DNA of 64,000 nt from Corynebacterium phocae (GTDB lineage Bacteria; Actinomycetota; Actinomycetes; Mycobacteriales; Mycobacteriaceae): positions 165,757 through 229,756 of the forward strand of contig NZ_VXKJ01000030.1 in NCBI RefSeq assembly GCF_008693075.1, read 5' to 3'. The number at the start of each line of letters is the position of its first letter. The first letter of the stretch is position 1. The notes below the pieces were generated by a model. The model saw nothing but the letters and a program-made list of their open reading frames with translations. It did no database searches and had not been told where the DNA came from. This document shows positions 15,570 to 25,606 of this stretch, piece after piece. The translations under genes and the position numbers were made by a program.

Positions 15570-17405
15570 ATGCAGGAATTTAGCAGTCCAGCCCAGTTTG
15601 AAATTGCCCCCGGGGAAACAGTCCTCACCGCTTTGATGGATACCGCCAAGGCCCGGCCGCATGGTGTGATGTTCACCCGCCCGGCCAACTATGAGTGGGT
15701 CAACGTCACCGCGCAGGAGTTCATCGCGGAGGTCTTCGAGGTAGCCAAGGGGTTAATTGCCGCCGGAGTTGAACAAGGTGACCGCGTGGTGTTGCTCTCC
15801 GCCACCCGCTACGAGTGGTCCCTTCTGGACTACGCCATCTGGGCTGCGGGTGCGGTGTCCGTGCCGGTCTATCCCTCATCCTCGCTTTCCCAGGTGCAGT
15901 GGATTGTGGAGGACTCGGGCGCCGTACTGGCCATCACGGAATCCCGCGACCACTCTGAATTGGTCCGGCACCTGGTGCTGGGGGAAGACGGCCAGCCGGG
16001 GTTGAAGGGTTCCACCTCGCAGTTGCGCCGGGTCCTAGAGATTAATTCTGCGGCTATTGAAACGCTGAAATTTGAGGGCCGCGCTGTTGCGGACGCCGCC
16101 GTATGGGAGCGCATTCACGCCACGCGCACCGATGACCTGGCGTCTTTGGTCTACACCTCTGGCACCACGGGCCGGCCCAAGGGCTGTATGCTCACCCACC
16201 GCAACTGGTTGGCGCAGGTGCGCGGCCTGCTGACTAACCCCATCGGCGGTATTGCCGTTCCTAGTACCCACGTCCTGACTTTCTTGCCGTTGGCGCACGT
16301 GTTCTCCCGCGCGGTGTCCCTGGCCATCGCTGTAGGCGGGGCCTCGCAGAACCACTGGGCGGACTTTGGCTCACTATCCGTGGAGTTCTCCCGCTCCCGC
16401 CCCAACCTCATCCTGGGCGTGCCCCGGGTGTTTGAGAAGGTGCGGGATTCCGCGGCTAATAAGGCTGCTAACGCGGGCGCTATCAAGGGTGCGTTGTTCG
16501 CGGCATCGGAAGCCACGGCCATTGAGTACTCCAAGGCGCTCGATACCCCGGAGGGGCCCTCCCGAGTGCTGGCGGCCAAGCACAAGACCTTTGACAAGCT
16601 GGTCTATTCCAAGATCCGCGCCGGCGTGGGCGGAAGCGTCAAGTACTGCATCAGTGGCGGCTCCGCCATCAGCCCGGAACTGCTGCACTGGTTCCGGGGC
16701 ATCGGCGTGCCTGTGTATGAGGGCTACGGGCTAACTGAGGTGGCTGCGGCCGCCGCCGTGGACTTCCTCAACCAGACCATTGGGACCGTGGGGCCACCGC
16801 TGGGCGGCGTTAGCATCCGCACCACCGAGGAAGGCGAAATTGAGCTCAAGGGCGATATCGTTTTTGCCGGCTACTGGAAAAACCCAGAAGCTACTGAGAA
16901 GTCTTTGCGCGAAGGCTGGTATTCCACCGGGGATCTTGGCGAAATTGATGAAGACGGCAAGGTGATTATCACCGGTCGCAAGAAGGACATCATTGTCACT
17001 GCCGGCGGGAAGAATGTTTCCCCCGGGCCCATGGAGGACCAGCTGCGCAGCCACCCGCTGATTTCGCAGGCCATGGTGGTAGGCGACGGCAAGCCGTTTA
17101 TTGGCCTGTTGGTCACCCTGGGGGAGGAGGCACTGTCCAGGTGGAAGCTCAAGCACAACATCCCGGAGTCGCGCCCCATGAGCGAGGTTGCCACGGACCC
17201 CACCTTGCGCGCGGAGATCCAGGACGCCATTAACCGCGTGAACGCCACCGTCTCCCAGGCGGAGGGGATCAAGAAGTTCTACATCTTGGAGTCTGACCTC
17301 ACGGAGGAAGAAAACGAGCTCACGCCCACCATGAAGGTCAAACGCAACGTGGTGGCCCGCCGCTACGCGGACGCCATAGCCCACATCTACAAATCTCAGC
17401 GCTAG
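15570..17405 (+). CDS. fadD15: Long-chain acyl-CoA synthetase (FadD15-like)
   Basis: Activates fatty acids to acyl-CoA through an acyl-AMP intermediate. The 611-aa ANL-superfamily enzyme shows the P-loop SLVYTSGTTGRPKGCMLTHRN (near residue 190) and A5 motif YEGYGLTEVAAAAAVD. It also has STGDLGEIDEDGKVIITGRKKD and the C-terminal catalytic Lys in TPTMKVKRN. It has the long-chain type linker and no signal peptide. It diverges from malQ across a 60-bp gap, with a GAAAGAAAGAGAT ribosome site. FadD15 sits next to malQ in C. glutamicum too, which supports the name. Confidence 0.92.
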   Translation: MQEFSSPAQFEIAPGETVLTALMDTAKARPHGVMFTRPANYEWVNVTAQEFIAEVFEVAKGLIAAGVEQGDRVVLLSATRYEWSLLDYAIWAAGAVSVPVYPSSSLSQVQWIVEDSGAVLAITESRDHSELVRHLVLGEDGQPGLKGSTSQLRRVLEINSAAIETLKFEGRAVADAAVWERIHATRTDDLASLVYTSGTTGRPKGCMLTHRNWLAQVRGLLTNPIGGIAVPSTHVLTFLPLAHVFSRAVSLAIAVGGASQNHWADFGSLSVEFSRSRPNLILGVPRVFEKVRDSAANKAANAGAIKGALFAASEATAIEYSKALDTPEGPSRVLAAKHKTFDKLVYSKIRAGVGGSVKYCISGGSAISPELLHWFRGIGVPVYEGYGLTEVAAAAAVDFLNQTIGTVGPPLGGVSIRTTEEGEIELKGDIVFAGYWKNPEATEKSLREGWYSTGDLGEIDEDGKVIITGRKKDIIVTAGGKNVSPGPMEDQLRSHPLISQAMVVGDGKPFIGLLVTLGEEALSRWKLKHNIPESRPMSEVATDPTLRAEIQDAINRVNATVSQAEGIKKFYILESDLTEEENELTPTMKVKRNVVARRYADAIAHIYKSQR

Positions 17406-17432
17406 TTCCGCGCTCCACGCCACGGCCGTTTC

Positions 17433-17632
17433 CCCGCCGGCCCGGTTTCGCGCCTGGCTTGCTTCCCGCCGGCCCGGTTTCGCGCCTGGCTTGCTTCCCG
17501 CCGGCCCGGGTTCGCGCCTGGCTTGCTTCCCGCCGGCCCGGGTTCGCGCCTGGTTCTTGCTTCCCGCCGGCCCGGGTTCGCGCCTGGTTCTTGCTTCCCG
17601 CCGGCCCGGTTGGCGTCTGGTTCTTGCTGCGC
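17433..17632. repeat. 32-34-bp tandem repeat array (six units, last degenerate)
   Basis: Units start with CCCGCCGGCCCGG and contain TTCGCGCCTGG. They begin at 17433, 17465, 17497, 17529, 17563 and 17597. The first three are 32 bp; the next two gained a TC and are 34 bp; the last is degenerate and blends into a GC-rich tail. The array begins 28 bp after the fadD15 stop. There are no spacers between units, so it is a minisatellite, not CRISPR. The rest of the 418-bp gap holds only the promoter region of the next gene. Confidence 0.9.
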
Positions 17633-17823
17633 CCGTTTCCCGCCGCGGCCCGGTTGCCGTGGCCGGGTCTAATTGGGCCTTGCTGCACTGGTGGCGCGGC
17701 TCCTGGATTTTTGCTGTGAGGATTTTCGGAGTGTCGCACCGGTGCGGGCGTGGAAGTTGGCTAAAGTTTCCACCGTTGAGCAAAAGTCTCAACCTAAACT
17801 AGAGGTCTCGAAGGGAGTGTTCG

Positions 17824-18507
17824 GTGCACAAACACGCAGCCGTGCTACGCCACCGTGAACTCACCCAAGAGCTGTACAACATCGGTGACGAAGTCGCGGA
17901 ATACATCGAGCACCTCATAGAAGCCATCGAGGACTGGGACCAGGAGCTAACCCTGGACTGCCTGAGCGAACTAGCCGAAATCGTTGAGGACGCGCGCGTG
18001 GACTCCGGGCGGATAGTAGGGGAGCTCATTGGCTTGCGCCACGCGTTGGTCTCCGGGGTCCGCGCCGGGAGTATCTCCGCCAGCGTCAGTGGGGATTTTG
18101 AGCTGGAACCGCCCCGCGCGATTACCGCGCGGACGCTGGAACTGCGCTTCCCGCTGGAAGGCCCGCAGGCAATCTCGGAGGTAGCCCACGTGCTGCGCAG
18201 CCGTACCGAGTGCGTCCAGGCCTACCTGCGTGAGATGGTGGACTACGTCCTGGAGCAGACCAACGCTGTGGCCCGCAACCTGGACATGATTTCTTTGCCG
18301 CACCTTTACAAGCGCGCCGGCACCGGCGTCCGCGACGCCGCCTCCGCCTGGGTCCAGACCGTTGCCGCTAGCCACCCTGCGTATGCGCGCACCCTGCGCG
18401 GCGGCAACCCGCCCGCGTTTCTGGAGGAGCGCGCCCGGGTCAACGCCATCGTGGAGAAAGTCGCGGCCAAGCGCGCCGCCGCACGAAAGGCCACCGGCAC
18501 CGCCTAG
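17824..18507 (+). CDS. Conserved actinobacterial hypothetical protein (helical)
   Basis: The GTG start at 17824 follows AAGGGAG by about 8 nt. The 227-aa product is strongly alpha-helical and acidic in its first half (YIEHLIEAIEDWDQELTLDCLSELAEIVED). The C-terminal tail is Ala/Lys/Arg-rich (NAIVEKVAAKRAAARKATG). No signal peptide, membrane helix or catalytic motif is visible. The position between fadD15 and a strong terminator makes it a single-gene unit. I do not recognise a named family. Confidence 0.75.
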   Translation: MHKHAAVLRHRELTQELYNIGDEVAEYIEHLIEAIEDWDQELTLDCLSELAEIVEDARVDSGRIVGELIGLRHALVSGVRAGSISASVSGDFELEPPRAITARTLELRFPLEGPQAISEVAHVLRSRTECVQAYLREMVDYVLEQTNAVARNLDMISLPHLYKRAGTGVRDAASAWVQTVAASHPAYARTLRGGNPPAFLEERARVNAIVEKVAAKRAAARKATGTA

Positions 18508-18545
18508 ATAAAGACTTCCTTGTTACCAACATGGCAAGGGCTACA

Positions 18546-18577
18546 AAAAGCCACCACACTCCCTCGTGGTGGCTTTT
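18546..18577 (+). terminator. Rho-independent terminator
   Basis: A perfect 12-bp stem (AAAAGCCACCAC at 18546-18557 with GTGGTGGCTTTT at 18566-18577) closes an 8-nt loop. Its descending arm ends in a T-run, 39 bp after the helical hypothetical gene. Confidence 0.9.
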
Positions 18578-18780
18578 GTGTTGCGTTGTGGCGGTCCCCG
18601 CCGTTGCACTGGCTTAGTCCTACCGCAGATTCCCAGCTGGGCCGGGGATGTGCCCCAGTGGCACCGCAAGCGTGGGAGGTCCCAGGTGCCAGGTGCAGGC
18701 GTGTGGGTGCGGAAGGGGGCACAGGGATCCCAAGGTGCCGGCTGCGGGCGCGGGGGCCGGCGCAGGGGTCCTAGGTGCAG

Positions 18781-18897
18781 GCGTGCCGGGGCGTGCCGGG
18801 GCGGGAACCGGGCAGCAAGAAGCCCGGACCGCAGCTGGGGAGCAGCGGGGCAGGAACCGGGCAGCAAGAAGCCCGGACCGCAGCTGGGGAGCAGCGG
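18781..18897. repeat. 49-bp direct repeat and 10-bp repeat in GC-rich gap
   Basis: A unit beginning GGAACCGGGCAGCAAGAAGC occurs at 18804 and again at 18853, a 49-bp period with near-perfect identity through GGGGAGCAGCGG. Immediately before it, GCGTGCCGGG is repeated at 18781 and 18791. The 340-bp gap from 18578 to 18922 shows no convincing gene. Confidence 0.85.
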
Positions 18898-18922
18898 GCC
18901 GGGCTAGAGCGTGGACGTTATA

Positions 18923-19972
18923 TTAAACCTCGGTGTTTTTAGCCGGGGCCTGTTGGTCAAGCTGCTCGGCAATCTGCGGCCACAGCTGTCCCATGATGTT
19001 GTCCCAGGTAAGGCTCCACACCGCGTTGTCTGCTTCCGGGGCACCAACTACCACCAGCTGCTTGCCACGCGCGCGCATGGTGTCCAGCGTGGACTGCACC
19101 TTGGTCTGCGGGGTTACGCGCAGCACAGGCTGGGCAAACTGCAGCGCCAGCTCCGTGGGGGCGGCCAGCAGGGTGTCACGGACGTGGACTACCTGCAGGG
19201 CGCGCCCCGTCTCATCGGCGATGAGAACGCGCATGGTCCGCTTGCGTCCCACAAACTCTTGCACGTCCGCCACGGTGGCGTCAGCAGGCAGCGGGACAAT
19301 CTTGGAACCGTGCTCGCGCGCCAAGTCACCAGTGGTAGCGGACTCCAGCTCAATGACGCCGGTGATTTGGTTGGCGGAATCTTGGTCCAGGGCCCCGGTG
19401 TCGCGGGAGTGCTCCACCAGGGAGCGCAGGGTTTCTACGTCATACCCGGCGGCGCTGGCGCTGTCCACGGGTTCCTCGCCGGCCGCGCGCACCAGGCGGT
19501 TAGCCATGCGGTTGACCCATAGCAGCAAGGGGCGGAACACCCAGATGAACCCGCGTGCCGGCACGGCTACCAGCTTTAATGCCGTCTCCGGGTGGGTGAT
19601 AGCCCAGGACTTAGGGGCCATTTCACCTACCACGAGGTGCAGGAAGGTAACAATGAACAGGGCCAGGAGAAACGCCACAACGTCAGAGGCGCGGTGGGGA
19701 AGGCCTAGGTCGTGGAGTGGGTGGGCCAGCAGGTGGTGGACCCACGGCTCCGTGATGGCACCCAGGGCGAAGGTGGCGGCGGTGATACCAAACTGCGCGC
19801 CTGCCAGCATGAGGGTTAGTTCGTTGAGGGAGCGCAGCCCGGCGCGGGAGGCGCGGGAGTTTTCCGCGGTTTCTTCCAGCCGGTGGCGGCGCGCGCCCAT
19901 GGTGGCAAACTCAATGACCACAAAGAACGCCGAGGCAATCAGAATGAGGATAGTGAGCACGATGTTAAACAT
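18923..19972 (-). CDS. CNNM/CBS-domain transporter-like protein (DUF21, hemolysin-like), short form
   Basis: A 349-aa membrane protein with an N-terminal CNNM (DUF21) domain of three to four helices (FNIVLTILILIASAFFVVIEFATMGARRHRL; LLALFIVTFLHLVVGEMAPKSWAI). A CBS-pair region follows from about residue 200. The GEMAPKSWA motif is typical of the family, whose members move or sense Mg2+/Co2+. It lacks the C-terminal CorC domain of its partner. Its start overlaps the end of the longer CNNM gene by 8 bp, so the two are made together and may form a heteromer. Confidence 0.88.
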   Translation of the reverse strand: MFNIVLTILILIASAFFVVIEFATMGARRHRLEETAENSRASRAGLRSLNELTLMLAGAQFGITAATFALGAITEPWVHHLLAHPLHDLGLPHRASDVVAFLLALFIVTFLHLVVGEMAPKSWAITHPETALKLVAVPARGFIWVFRPLLLWVNRMANRLVRAAGEEPVDSASAAGYDVETLRSLVEHSRDTGALDQDSANQITGVIELESATTGDLAREHGSKIVPLPADATVADVQEFVGRKRTMRVLIADETGRALQVVHVRDTLLAAPTELALQFAQPVLRVTPQTKVQSTLDTMRARGKQLVVVGAPEADNAVWSLTWDNIMGQLWPQIAEQLDQQAPAKNTEV

Positions 19973-21332
19973 CTTGAGCCTCCTCTTCTACCAGTTCCAG
20001 CGCCAGGGTGGAGGGAACGTGGCGTTCTACTTCCTCTACGCGCATGATGAGTTTGCGGACGGGCGCGGTGTCGCCTTCCACCCAGTCTTCGGGTTCGGCT
20101 TCCATCTCTATCACGTGTTCCTCGCCTACCTCGGGCAGGGAGGAGGACGCGGAAATCAGCAGTCCAGCGATTGTTTCATAGTCACCTTCTGGCAGGTCGT
20201 GGCCGATGGCGCGTTCAATCTCATCAATAGGAGTGTCTCCGTCGACCATCCAGTGCGTGGCGTCTTGCAGCGTGATTTCCTCTGTTTCCTCAATATCGTG
20301 TTCATCGGTGACGTCTCCAAGGATTTCCTCTGCGAGGTCTTCCATGGTGACTATTCCCACGAAACCGCCGTATTCATCAATAACGCACGCCAGTTTTTGG
20401 TTGGAGCTGCGCAGCGCGTCCACGGTGTCGGGCAAGTTCATCAGCTCCGGGACCACCACTGGTTCTTGCATGAGCTTGGTGACCGGGGTGTGGTCCGGCA
20501 GGTCGGTATCTAGGATGTCGTAGAGCTGGATGACGCCAATGGGGTTGTGGTCTTCATCGATGATGGGGTAGCGGGTGTGGTTGGTGGCCATGAGTTCCCG
20601 GACTTCGCCCAGGGTGGTGTCCGGTTCTACCACGTCCACGCGCGAGCGCGGGATCATGGCGTGCCCGGTGTCCTGGTCCGGGAAGTCCAGCAGGCGGTCT
20701 AGCACCATGAAAGTGTTTTCATCCAAGTTGCCGCTGATACGGGAGTCATCCACGATGGATTCCAGGTCATCGGAAGTAGCAGAAGAGTCAATGTCTTCCA
20801 CCGGTTCAATGCCCACCATCTTGAGGATGCTGTTGGAGGAGAACTCGAAGAAGTTAATCAGCGGGCCGAAAATCTTCAAAAACAGTCCCGTGGAGGGCGT
20901 GAGCGCCATGGCCACCTTCATGGGCGTGGCAATGGTGTAGTTCTTGGGAAATAGCTCCGCGAAGAGCATGGTGGCCACGGTGGAGGCGGCCAGCGCCACG
21001 ACGGTGCCCGCTGCCACGGCGGCGGTGCGGTCAATCCCAAAGTCACCCAGCAGCTCACCCAGGCCGTTGCCAACCAGGGGTTGAGCTACGTAGCCAATGA
21101 GCAAGCCGGTGACGGTGATTCCCAATTGGGAACCAGATAGCACGAAGGACGTACGCTTGGTTAGCCCCAGGGCTTGTTGGGCTTTCTTGTCACCGGCGGC
21201 GGCCATGTTGCGCAGTTGTGCGCGGTCTACGGACATAAACGCGAACTCTTGGGCCACGAAGTAGCCGTTGCAAGCGATGATGACGCAGATTACAGCTATG
21301 CCAGCAATCAGCAGAAGAATAGCAGTGAGCAT
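19965..21332 (-). CDS. CNNM/CBS/CorC-domain transporter-like protein (TlyC/CorB-like)
   Basis: A 455-aa membrane protein. It has an N-terminal CNNM domain (LLLIAGIAVICVIIACNGYFVAQEFAFMSVDR; AELFPKNYTIATP) and two CBS modules (MIPRSRVDVVEPDTTLGEVRELM; VIDEYGGFVGIVTMEDLAEEILGDV). A CorC/HlyC domain from ~residue 340 includes LPEGDYETIAGLL. The family is tied to divalent-cation (Mg2+/Co2+) efflux or homeostasis; the hemolysin name is historical. In C. glutamicum a CNNM gene follows ybeY, but here the pair sits between fadD15 and hemW. Confidence 0.9.
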   Translation of the reverse strand: MLTAILLLIAGIAVICVIIACNGYFVAQEFAFMSVDRAQLRNMAAAGDKKAQQALGLTKRTSFVLSGSQLGITVTGLLIGYVAQPLVGNGLGELLGDFGIDRTAAVAAGTVVALAASTVATMLFAELFPKNYTIATPMKVAMALTPSTGLFLKIFGPLINFFEFSSNSILKMVGIEPVEDIDSSATSDDLESIVDDSRISGNLDENTFMVLDRLLDFPDQDTGHAMIPRSRVDVVEPDTTLGEVRELMATNHTRYPIIDEDHNPIGVIQLYDILDTDLPDHTPVTKLMQEPVVVPELMNLPDTVDALRSSNQKLACVIDEYGGFVGIVTMEDLAEEILGDVTDEHDIEETEEITLQDATHWMVDGDTPIDEIERAIGHDLPEGDYETIAGLLISASSSLPEVGEEHVIEMEAEPEDWVEGDTAPVRKLIMRVEEVERHVPSTLALELVEEEAQDV

Positions 21333-21345
21333 TAGAGGTTCCTAC

Positions 21346-21364
21346 CCCCAGTTTTTTCCTGGGG
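21346..21364 (-). promoter_or_regulatory. Hairpin in the leader of the CNNM gene pair
   Basis: CCCCAG (21346-21351) pairs with CTGGGG (21359-21364) around a 7-nt A-rich loop on the minus strand, 13 nt before the start codon. GGAACCTC flanks it twice. It could affect translation, but no known metal riboswitch consensus is seen. Confidence 0.25.
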
Positions 21365-21460
21365 ACACGGACTCGGAGGTTCCAACTTCACTAGGCCTTT
21401 CTCTATAAAAAATTTGCAGAAGATGAGAAACACAGTACACCCAAGATAAGGTAACTTTCC

Positions 21461-22609
21461 ATGAAGGTCCCCTTTGGTCTGTATATCCATGTGCCGTTTT
21501 GTTCCTCTAGGTGCGGTTATTGCGATTTCAACACGTATACTCCCGGCGAGCTGGGCGGCACCGAGCTCATTGCCGGATATCTTGACGCCCTGGATAGGGA
21601 GCTGGAGTTGGCAGCCGCCCGCGTGGGCCGGCCAGCGGAGACGGTGTTTGTGGGCGGTGGTACGCCCTCGTTGCTGGGGGCGGAGGGCCTGGCGCGGGTG
21701 CTGGGGACGGTGAAAAAGACCTTCGGTCTGGTGCCGGGTGCGGAGGTGACCACGGAGTCTAACCCGGAGTCCACCAGCCCCGAGTATTTTGCGGGCCTAC
21801 TAGAGGCGGGGTTCACGCGGCTGAGCCTGGGCATGCAGTCCGCCAGTCCCGGGGTGTTGGCCATCCTGGAGCGCGCCCATACTCCCGGGCGCGCATTTGA
21901 TGCCGCCCGCGAGGCCCTGGCTGCAGGTTTCCAACACGTGAACCTGGACATGATCTACGGCACGCCCACCGAACGCGATGCCGATGTCCGCGAAACCCTA
22001 GAGCGCGTACTAGACACCGGCGTAGACCACGTGTCCGCGTATTCGCTGATTGTCGAAGACGGCACCCGCATGGCCCGCAAGGTCAACAAAGGACTGCTGC
22101 CGGCGCCGGATGAAGACGTGCTGGCTAGGCGTTATAACCTCATCGCGGACACGCTGGAGCAGGCCGGTTATGACTGGTATGAGGTATCAAACTGGGCCCG
22201 GCCGGGCGGGGAGTGCCAGCACAACCGCATCTACTGGGTGGACGGCAACTGGTGGGGCGCTGGCCCCGGGGCGCACTCGCATTTAGGTGAGGAGCGGTTT
22301 TTCAACGTCAAGCACCCGCGCCGCTACGTCAGCCAGCTGCTGGAAGAAGGACAGCTGCCCATCCAGGGCAAGGACACGGAGGTACTTACTGCGCCTGAGC
22401 GCCACACGGAAAAGATCATGCTGGGCCTGCGCCTGCGGGAGGGAATCCCGGAGGACTGGCTGGCACCGGCGGCGGCCGGGGCCATCACGGCCTATGAAAA
22501 GCGCGGGCTGCTGGAGCGTTCCGGGGGCAGGTTGCGGGTCAGTGCGGCGGGGCGGTTGTTAGCTGACGGCATAATCACCGACCTGCTCCTGGCGGAAGAA
22601 GCGGGCTAA
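21461..22609 (+). CDS. hemW: Radical SAM heme chaperone HemW
   Basis: A 382-aa radical-SAM protein that binds heme and is thought to deliver it to target proteins; often misannotated as HemN. The cluster motif is [13 protein letters not shown] (CX3CX2C). The fourth Cys two residues later, found in true HemN oxidases, is Phe here, which favours HemW. Other family parts are [32 protein letters not shown] and the C-terminal HemN_C domain. It is followed 1 bp later by hrcA. The hemW-hrcA-dnaJ2 order is conserved in actinobacteria. Confidence 0.92.
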   Translation: MKVPFGLYIHVPFCSSRCGYCDFNTYTPGELGGTELIAGYLDALDRELELAAARVGRPAETVFVGGGTPSLLGAEGLARVLGTVKKTFGLVPGAEVTTESNPESTSPEYFAGLLEAGFTRLSLGMQSASPGVLAILERAHTPGRAFDAAREALAAGFQHVNLDMIYGTPTERDADVRETLERVLDTGVDHVSAYSLIVEDGTRMARKVNKGLLPAPDEDVLARRYNLIADTLEQAGYDWYEVSNWARPGGECQHNRIYWVDGNWWGAGPGAHSHLGEERFFNVKHPRRYVSQLLEEGQLPIQGKDTEVLTAPERHTEKIMLGLRLREGIPEDWLAPAAAGAITAYEKRGLLERSGGRLRVSAAGRLLADGIITDLLLAEEAG

Positions 22610-22610
22610 A

Positions 22611-23630
22611 ATGGCTGCTATGTCTTCTCCCACCCAACAACGCCGCAGGGAGGTTCTGCGCGCCATAGTCCAGGACTACATTGCTAGCCAAGAGCCGGTG
22701 GGTTCCAGGTCTTTGGTGGAGCGCCACGGGCTGCAGGTTTCCCCGGCAACTATCCGCAATGACATGGCCATCTTGGAAGAAGCCGGGCTTATTACCCAGC
22801 CCCATTCTTCCTCCGGGCGCGTGCCCACGCAGGCGGGCTACCGCGAGTTCGTGGACACCCTCCATGACGTCAAGCCGCTGAGTTCCCCGGAACGCCGCGC
22901 TATCATGCGTTTCTTGGAAGAAGGCGTGGATTTAGAAGACGTCCTGCGCCGCTCCGTCCGGCTGTTAGCGCAGCTGACCAACCAGGCGGCGGTAGTGGCC
23001 CTGCCCAACCTGAATGTCAGCCGGGTACGCCACTGTGAGGTGGTGGCGCTGAGCCCGGTGCGGCTGCTCCTGGTACTTATTACGGACAACGGCCGCGTGG
23101 ACCAGCGCAACGTGGAGCTAGATACCGTCATTGAGCCGGAAGACGTTACGCGCCTGCGGGAGGCACTCAACCAGGCGTTGGCTGGGCAGACCATGGAGGG
23201 GGCATCGGCAAAGCTGGCTAACCTGGCGGAAACCGCCCCGCCGGACGTGAAATACCACCTGGTCAAATGCGCTACCACGCTCATTGACACGCTGGTTGAC
23301 TCGCGCAGCGACCGCTTTATCATTGCCGGGGCGGCCAACCTCACCCGCGGGCTGCCGGGAATCATCGAGGCTTTGGAAGAACAGGTCATTGTGCTCAAGC
23401 TGCTATCCAACCTGCCGGACCTGGGGGATGTCTCCGTGGTTATCGGTGATGAACATGAGCTGGCCAGTCTCAAAGACTCCGCCGCAGTCACCACCTCCTA
23501 CGGCGGCGGGAGCGGCAACCCCCTGGGCGGAATGGGCGTGGTGGGGCCCACATATATGGACTATTCGGGAACAATTGCTAAAGTGCGTGCTGTTGCACGT
23601 TATGTCGGTGACATAGTTGCCGGTGAGTAA
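22611..23630 (+). CDS. hrcA: Heat-inducible transcription repressor HrcA
   Basis: Represses groE/dnaK-type operons by binding CIRCE elements. The 339-aa protein has the N-terminal winged helix ([69 protein letters not shown]), then the GAF-like and dimerisation domains. A second possible start is ATG 22620. It lies 1 bp after hemW and is followed by dnaJ2 after 58 bp. I see no CIRCE inverted repeat next to hrcA, so its targets are elsewhere. Confidence 0.94.
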   Translation: MAAMSSPTQQRRREVLRAIVQDYIASQEPVGSRSLVERHGLQVSPATIRNDMAILEEAGLITQPHSSSGRVPTQAGYREFVDTLHDVKPLSSPERRAIMRFLEEGVDLEDVLRRSVRLLAQLTNQAAVVALPNLNVSRVRHCEVVALSPVRLLLVLITDNGRVDQRNVELDTVIEPEDVTRLREALNQALAGQTMEGASAKLANLAETAPPDVKYHLVKCATTLIDTLVDSRSDRFIIAGAANLTRGLPGIIEALEEQVIVLKLLSNLPDLGDVSVVIGDEHELASLKDSAAVTTSYGGGSGNPLGGMGVVGPTYMDYSGTIAKVRAVARYVGDIVAGE

Positions 23631-23688
23631 ACTTTGAACAACCCCGATTAATTTCACAACATAGAACATAGAAGGACTGAATAAACCC

Positions 23689-24825
23689 GTGGCTCTTGAT
23701 TATTACGGCATTCTCGGTGTGGGCAAAGACGCCAGCGACCAAGACATAAAAAAGGCTTATCGCAAGCTGGCGCGCAAATACCACCCTGATGTAAACCCGG
23801 GTGATGAAGAGGCCGCGGAGAAGTTCCGTGAGGCCTCCGTGGCCCAGGAAGTGCTACTTGACCCGCAAAAGCGCCAGATTGTGGACGCCGGCGGGGACCC
23901 ACTTGACCGCTCCCAGGGCGGAATGCCCGGTGGCTTTGGCGGCGGCGGCCTGGGGGATATCTTTGCGGAGTTCTTTGGCGGCGGCGGCGCCGGGCCCCGG
24001 GGCCCGAAGTCCCGCGTTCAGCCCGGCCAGGACGCACTGCTGCGCACCCGGATTACGCTGGAAGACGCCTTTGCTGGGGTGAAAAAGACCATCACGGTGG
24101 ACACCGCCGTGTTGTGTGAACGCTGCCATGGAGATGGCTCCGCTAACGGGGAAAAGCCCGTGACTTGCCAGCAGTGCGGCGGCGCCGGGGAAGTCCAGTC
24201 CGTACAGCGTTCTTTCCTGGGCAACGTGATGACTTCGCACCAGTGCCCCAACTGCCGCGGGTATGGGGAAATCATTCAGGACCCTTGTTCCCACTGTGGT
24301 GGGGACGGCCGCGTGAAAAAGCGCCGCGACTTGACCGTGAATATCCCCGCCGGGATTGGCGACGGCATGCGGATCCGCATGGGCTCCCAGGGTGAGGTAG
24401 GCCACGGCGGCGGCCCGGCCGGTGACCTTTACGTGGAGGTCCATACCCAAGCGCACAAGATTTTCGAGCGCGAGGGTGATGACCTGCACCTAACCGTGCG
24501 GGTTCCCATGGTGGACGCCGCGTTAGGTTCCAAGGTCAGCATGACTCACCTGGACGGCAGTGAGCTGGAGTTAGAGATTGCCCCCGGCACGCAGCCTGGG
24601 CAGTCCATCACGCTGCAAGGCCAGGGCATGGCCCGTTTGCGCCGGGAAGGCCGCGGCAACTTGTACGCCCACGTGGATGTCCAGGTTCCCACGTCCCTAG
24701 ACCGCAAGACCCGCGAGCTGCTGGAGCAGGTGCGCGAGCGTTCCGATGCCGTCACGGCCATCCATGACGGGCAGACCGAGGAGGCCTCCGTGTTTGACCG
24801 CCTGCGCAACAGGTTCCGTATCTAA
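23689..24825 (+). CDS. dnaJ2: Chaperone DnaJ (DnaJ2)
   Basis: Co-chaperone that delivers clients to DnaK and stimulates its ATPase. The 378-aa protein from a GTG start has the J domain with HPD in [16 protein letters not shown] Gly-rich linker ([20 protein letters not shown]) and the zinc domain with four CxxCxGxG-like repeats ([32 protein letters not shown]) follow, then the C-terminal client domain. The J-domain segment [26 protein letters not shown] is the actinobacterial DnaJ2 form. Its stop overlaps the rsmE start. Confidence 0.94.
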   Translation: MALDYYGILGVGKDASDQDIKKAYRKLARKYHPDVNPGDEEAAEKFREASVAQEVLLDPQKRQIVDAGGDPLDRSQGGMPGGFGGGGLGDIFAEFFGGGGAGPRGPKSRVQPGQDALLRTRITLEDAFAGVKKTITVDTAVLCERCHGDGSANGEKPVTCQQCGGAGEVQSVQRSFLGNVMTSHQCPNCRGYGEIIQDPCSHCGGDGRVKKRRDLTVNIPAGIGDGMRIRMGSQGEVGHGGGPAGDLYVEVHTQAHKIFEREGDDLHLTVRVPMVDAALGSKVSMTHLDGSELELEIAPGTQPGQSITLQGQGMARLRREGRGNLYAHVDVQVPTSLDRKTRELLEQVRERSDAVTAIHDGQTEEASVFDRLRNRFRI

Positions 24826-25595
24826 TGAGCCTGCCGGTTTTCTTGCACCCGGATTTGAGCGCGGCCGCGCCGGGTTCCTCCGTTGCCATTGATGGCGCGG
24901 AGGGCCGCCACGCGGTGACTGTTAAGCGTGTGCAGCCGGGCCAGCAGGTGGCGTTGGTGGATCCGGAGGGCTTCCGCGCGGAGGTCACGGTGACCGATGT
25001 CCAGGGCAAGGACCTGTTGGTGGGAACGGTGGGGGCTATAGCTCAGGTCCCGGAGCCGGACCCACGGGTGGTGGTTATCCAGGCCATCCCCAAGTCCGAG
25101 CGCGCGGAGCTGGCCGTGGATTTGGCCACTCAGGCCGGGGCGGACGAAATCATTGCGTGGCAGGCTGACCGCTGCGTGGCCAAGTGGGATGGCAAGAAGG
25201 CCCATAAGGCTGTGGCCAAGTGGCAGGCGGCGGCTACTGCTGCGGCTAAGCAGTCCCGCCGCCCGCGCGTTCCTAGGGTCAGCGGGCCGTTGAGCACCGC
25301 CCAGGTGGCCCAGCTCATTGGCAACGGCAATCCCGGCGCAACCACGGCCCCAGGCCCAGCCCCTGCCACCGCCTTCGTCTTGCATGAGGAGGGCCAAACC
25401 TCCCTGAAAGACGTTCCCCAGGATCAACTTCGCGGCACTATTTACTTGTTGATTGGCCCGGAAGGCGGGATTGGACCCGAAGAACTTCAGCGCTTGGGGG
25501 CAACTGCCGTTAGGCTGGGGCCGGAGGTGCTCCGAACGGCGTCGGCAGCCATGGTTGCACTGGCCGTCCTAGGTGTGCGAACAAACCGCTGGTAG
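24825..25595 (+). CDS. rsmE: 16S rRNA (uracil-1498-N3)-methyltransferase RsmE
   Basis: Methylates U1498 of 16S rRNA in the assembled small subunit, using SAM. The 256-aa SPOUT protein has an N-terminal PUA-like domain (EGRHAVTVKRVQPGQQVALVDPEG). The C-terminal knot holds IYLLIGPEGGIGPEELQRLGA and LGPEVLRTASAAMVALAVL. The ATG overlaps the dnaJ2 stop (TAATGA), and phoH follows 11 bp later. A less conserved insert near residues 140-180 (AAATAAAKQSRRPRVPRVSGP) is normal for the family core. Confidence 0.92.
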   Translation: MSLPVFLHPDLSAAAPGSSVAIDGAEGRHAVTVKRVQPGQQVALVDPEGFRAEVTVTDVQGKDLLVGTVGAIAQVPEPDPRVVVIQAIPKSERAELAVDLATQAGADEIIAWQADRCVAKWDGKKAHKAVAKWQAAATAAAKQSRRPRVPRVSGPLSTAQVAQLIGNGNPGATTAPGPAPATAFVLHEEGQTSLKDVPQDQLRGTIYLLIGPEGGIGPEELQRLGATAVRLGPEVLRTASAAMVALAVLGVRTNRW

Positions 25596-25606
25596 ATTGG
25601 AAAATT

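Noticed and set aside
17433..17632. CRISPR array
   Set aside because: The 32-34-bp units abut each other with no unique spacers and there are no cas genes in the window.
18541..18926. Small proteins in the gap after the helical hypothetical gene
   Set aside because: They are made of repeats and overlap the terminator; no ribosome sites.
22560..22620. CIRCE element upstream of hrcA
   Set aside because: No TTAGCACTC-N9-GAGTGCTAA-like repeat; hrcA begins 1 bp after hemW.
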